64,000 nucleotides of DNA, from positions 1,942,001 to 2,006,000 of the forward strand of contig NZ_CP042910.1 in assembly GCF_008298035.1 (NCBI RefSeq). The letters are read 5' to 3'. The stretch is from Gimesia maris (lineage in GTDB: Bacteria; Planctomycetota; Planctomycetia; Planctomycetales; Planctomycetaceae). The notes below the pieces were generated by a model that made no database searches, was not told where the DNA came from, and saw nothing but the letters and a program-made list of their open reading frames with translations. The position numbers were made by a program, and so were the translations under genes. Shown one piece after another: positions 63,181-64,000 of this stretch (position 1 is the first letter of the stretch; each line of letters opens with the position of its first letter).

Positions 63181-63535
63181 AACGAATGTAAATAGGCATC
63201 CATTCTCCATCACAACGACCTGTTTTACGCCGCTGATCCGTGCAATCTTGTGTGGTCCAGCAGCTACGGGATTTCTTTATTTCGTTAATAAAAGTGTTTT
63301 GCCTGCGTTTCGTGCTGATCTGGTAAGTTCTGCGCGGGAATAGCCTGAAACTGCGTGGAAATCACGTTTATTTAGTTCATGGATCGACGTTGATGCGTTA
63401 TACTGGACGATGATTAAAATTCAGGCCTGATCAGAGTTTACTGATTCCCTCCTGCCTGTCTTTCAATCCCAGAGAGTGAGCTTCCCTAAGCCTATTGAGT
63501 GCGTTCATCTGAAAGCTTCGAGAAGGAGAACTGCT

Positions 63536-64000
63536 TTGCGTCCTTTCCTTTATCTGTCCTGCCTGAGTCTTGCCGTTGTCTGTGTCTTCAATCAGAACGC
63601 GTATGCGGAAGATCCACAAACGGCGTTGCAGCAGAAGCAGGCCGGGATTGAATTCTTCGAGAACAAAATCCGTCCCGTGCTGGTGGAATATTGTTACGAT
63701 TGCCATGCCGGGGAACCCGATCCGGAGAACGCTTCGTTCGTACTGGACACGCGGGCCGGAATTCGCATGGGCGGCGATTCGGGAAAAGCAGTCGTGCCTG
63801 GCAATCTGAAATCGAGCCTGATACTGCAGGCGATTGAACATGATCCCGATTTTTACGCGATGCCTCCCGATGAGAAACTGTCGGCGAATATCATCTCTGA
63901 CTTTCGCAAGTGGATTCAGATGGGCGCCCCCGATCCGCGGGAAGGAAAAGTGAAGACCAGTCCGCTAGCGAAGAAATCAGAACTGGCGTTTGACTTTGAC
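63536..64000 (+). CDS. PSCyt1 (planctomycete cytochrome C) protein, N-terminal part
   Basis: The frame runs from TTG 63536 (AAGGAG about 8 bp upstream) to the window edge, 155 codons. It begins with a signal peptide (RPFLYLSCLSLAVVCVFNQ, then NAYAED). A PSCyt1 domain follows, with a haem-binding-like CYDCHAGEPDP near residue 54, IRMGGDSGKAVVPGN, and the family MPPDEKL loop near 110. The TTG start is the only one that gives a leader. The remainder, probably with DUF1549/DUF1553, lies to the right of the window. It is the fourth gene of this class here. Confidence 0.85.
   Translation, partial: MRPFLYLSCLSLAVVCVFNQNAYAEDPQTALQQKQAGIEFFENKIRPVLVEYCYDCHAGEPDPENASFVLDTRAGIRMGGDSGKAVVPGNLKSSLILQAIEHDPDFYAMPPDEKLSANIISDFRKWIQMGAPDPREGKVKTSPLAKKSELAFDFD

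Noticed and set aside
1-64000. tRNA, rRNA or riboswitch genes
   Set aside because: None was recognised by eye on either strand; a covariance search would be needed to exclude small RNAs.

Overview
The window looks like chromosome of a marine planctomycete (phylum Planctomycetota, most like the Gimesia / Planctomyces maris group). The assignment rests on family content, not on a database search. It has three complete or partial PSD1/PSCyt (DUF1549/DUF1553, planctomycete cytochrome C) genes plus a fourth starting at the right edge. It also has three DUF1501 proteins with twin-arginine-like leaders, three DUF1559 pseudopilin-like proteins with the [17 protein letters not shown] leader, and an ECF sigma factor paired with a FecR-type membrane protein. 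Long intergenic repeats built of small palindromes fill many gaps.

Layout. 0-9.7 kb: a PSD1-DUF1501-esterase operon (+), a squalene-cyclase-fold repeat protein (-), and a sugar-isomerase-fold protein / PSD1 / DUF1501 operon (-) with a LacI-family regulator beside it. 11-18.5 kb: a module of sialidase-like protein, lipoprotein, DUF1559 protein and GntR regulator (-), divergent from a threonine-synthase-like PLP enzyme and a DapA/NanA-type aldolase (+), followed by a ceramidase-like protein. 19-24.6 kb: a DUF1559 protein with a small lipoprotein, an EF-hand protein, and a large PQQ-type beta-propeller protein with an apparent methyltransferase-like insert. 24.6-32.4 kb: a mobile, repeat-rich island. 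It holds a tandem ~341-bp repeat array interrupted by an IS4-family element with an 8-bp target duplication. Next come an IS110-type deletion derivative that keeps its non-coding left end, two promoterless Hint-toxin tails each followed by a probable immunity gene, and a complete IS110-type element.

32.4-42.5 kb: a second, larger copy of the sialidase/lipoprotein/DUF1559/ceramidase-like/GntR theme, with a near-identical palindromic operator in front of two of its transcription units, ending in a divergent FAD oxidoreductase. 42.7-46.3 kb: two secreted esterases. 46.7-53.8 kb: an operon of ECF sigma factor, FecR membrane protein, PSD1 and DUF1501, where the FecR protein and the PSD1 protein carry a similar lectin-like domain. 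54.4-58.7 kb: a lysine-catabolism cluster (saccharopine-dehydrogenase-like and aminoadipate-semialdehyde-dehydrogenase-like) divergent from a VOC-like protein that may be a 2-oxoadipate dioxygenase. 58.7-64 kb: a polytopic membrane protein, an exported Gfo/Idh/MocA oxidoreductase, a small hypothetical protein and the start of another planctomycete cytochrome C gene.

Functionally the window is dominated by exported proteins for breaking down complex glycans and lipids, each group under local GntR, LacI or sigma/anti-sigma control. The toxin/IS island is the accessory part. No rRNA, tRNA or CRISPR array was recognised by eye.
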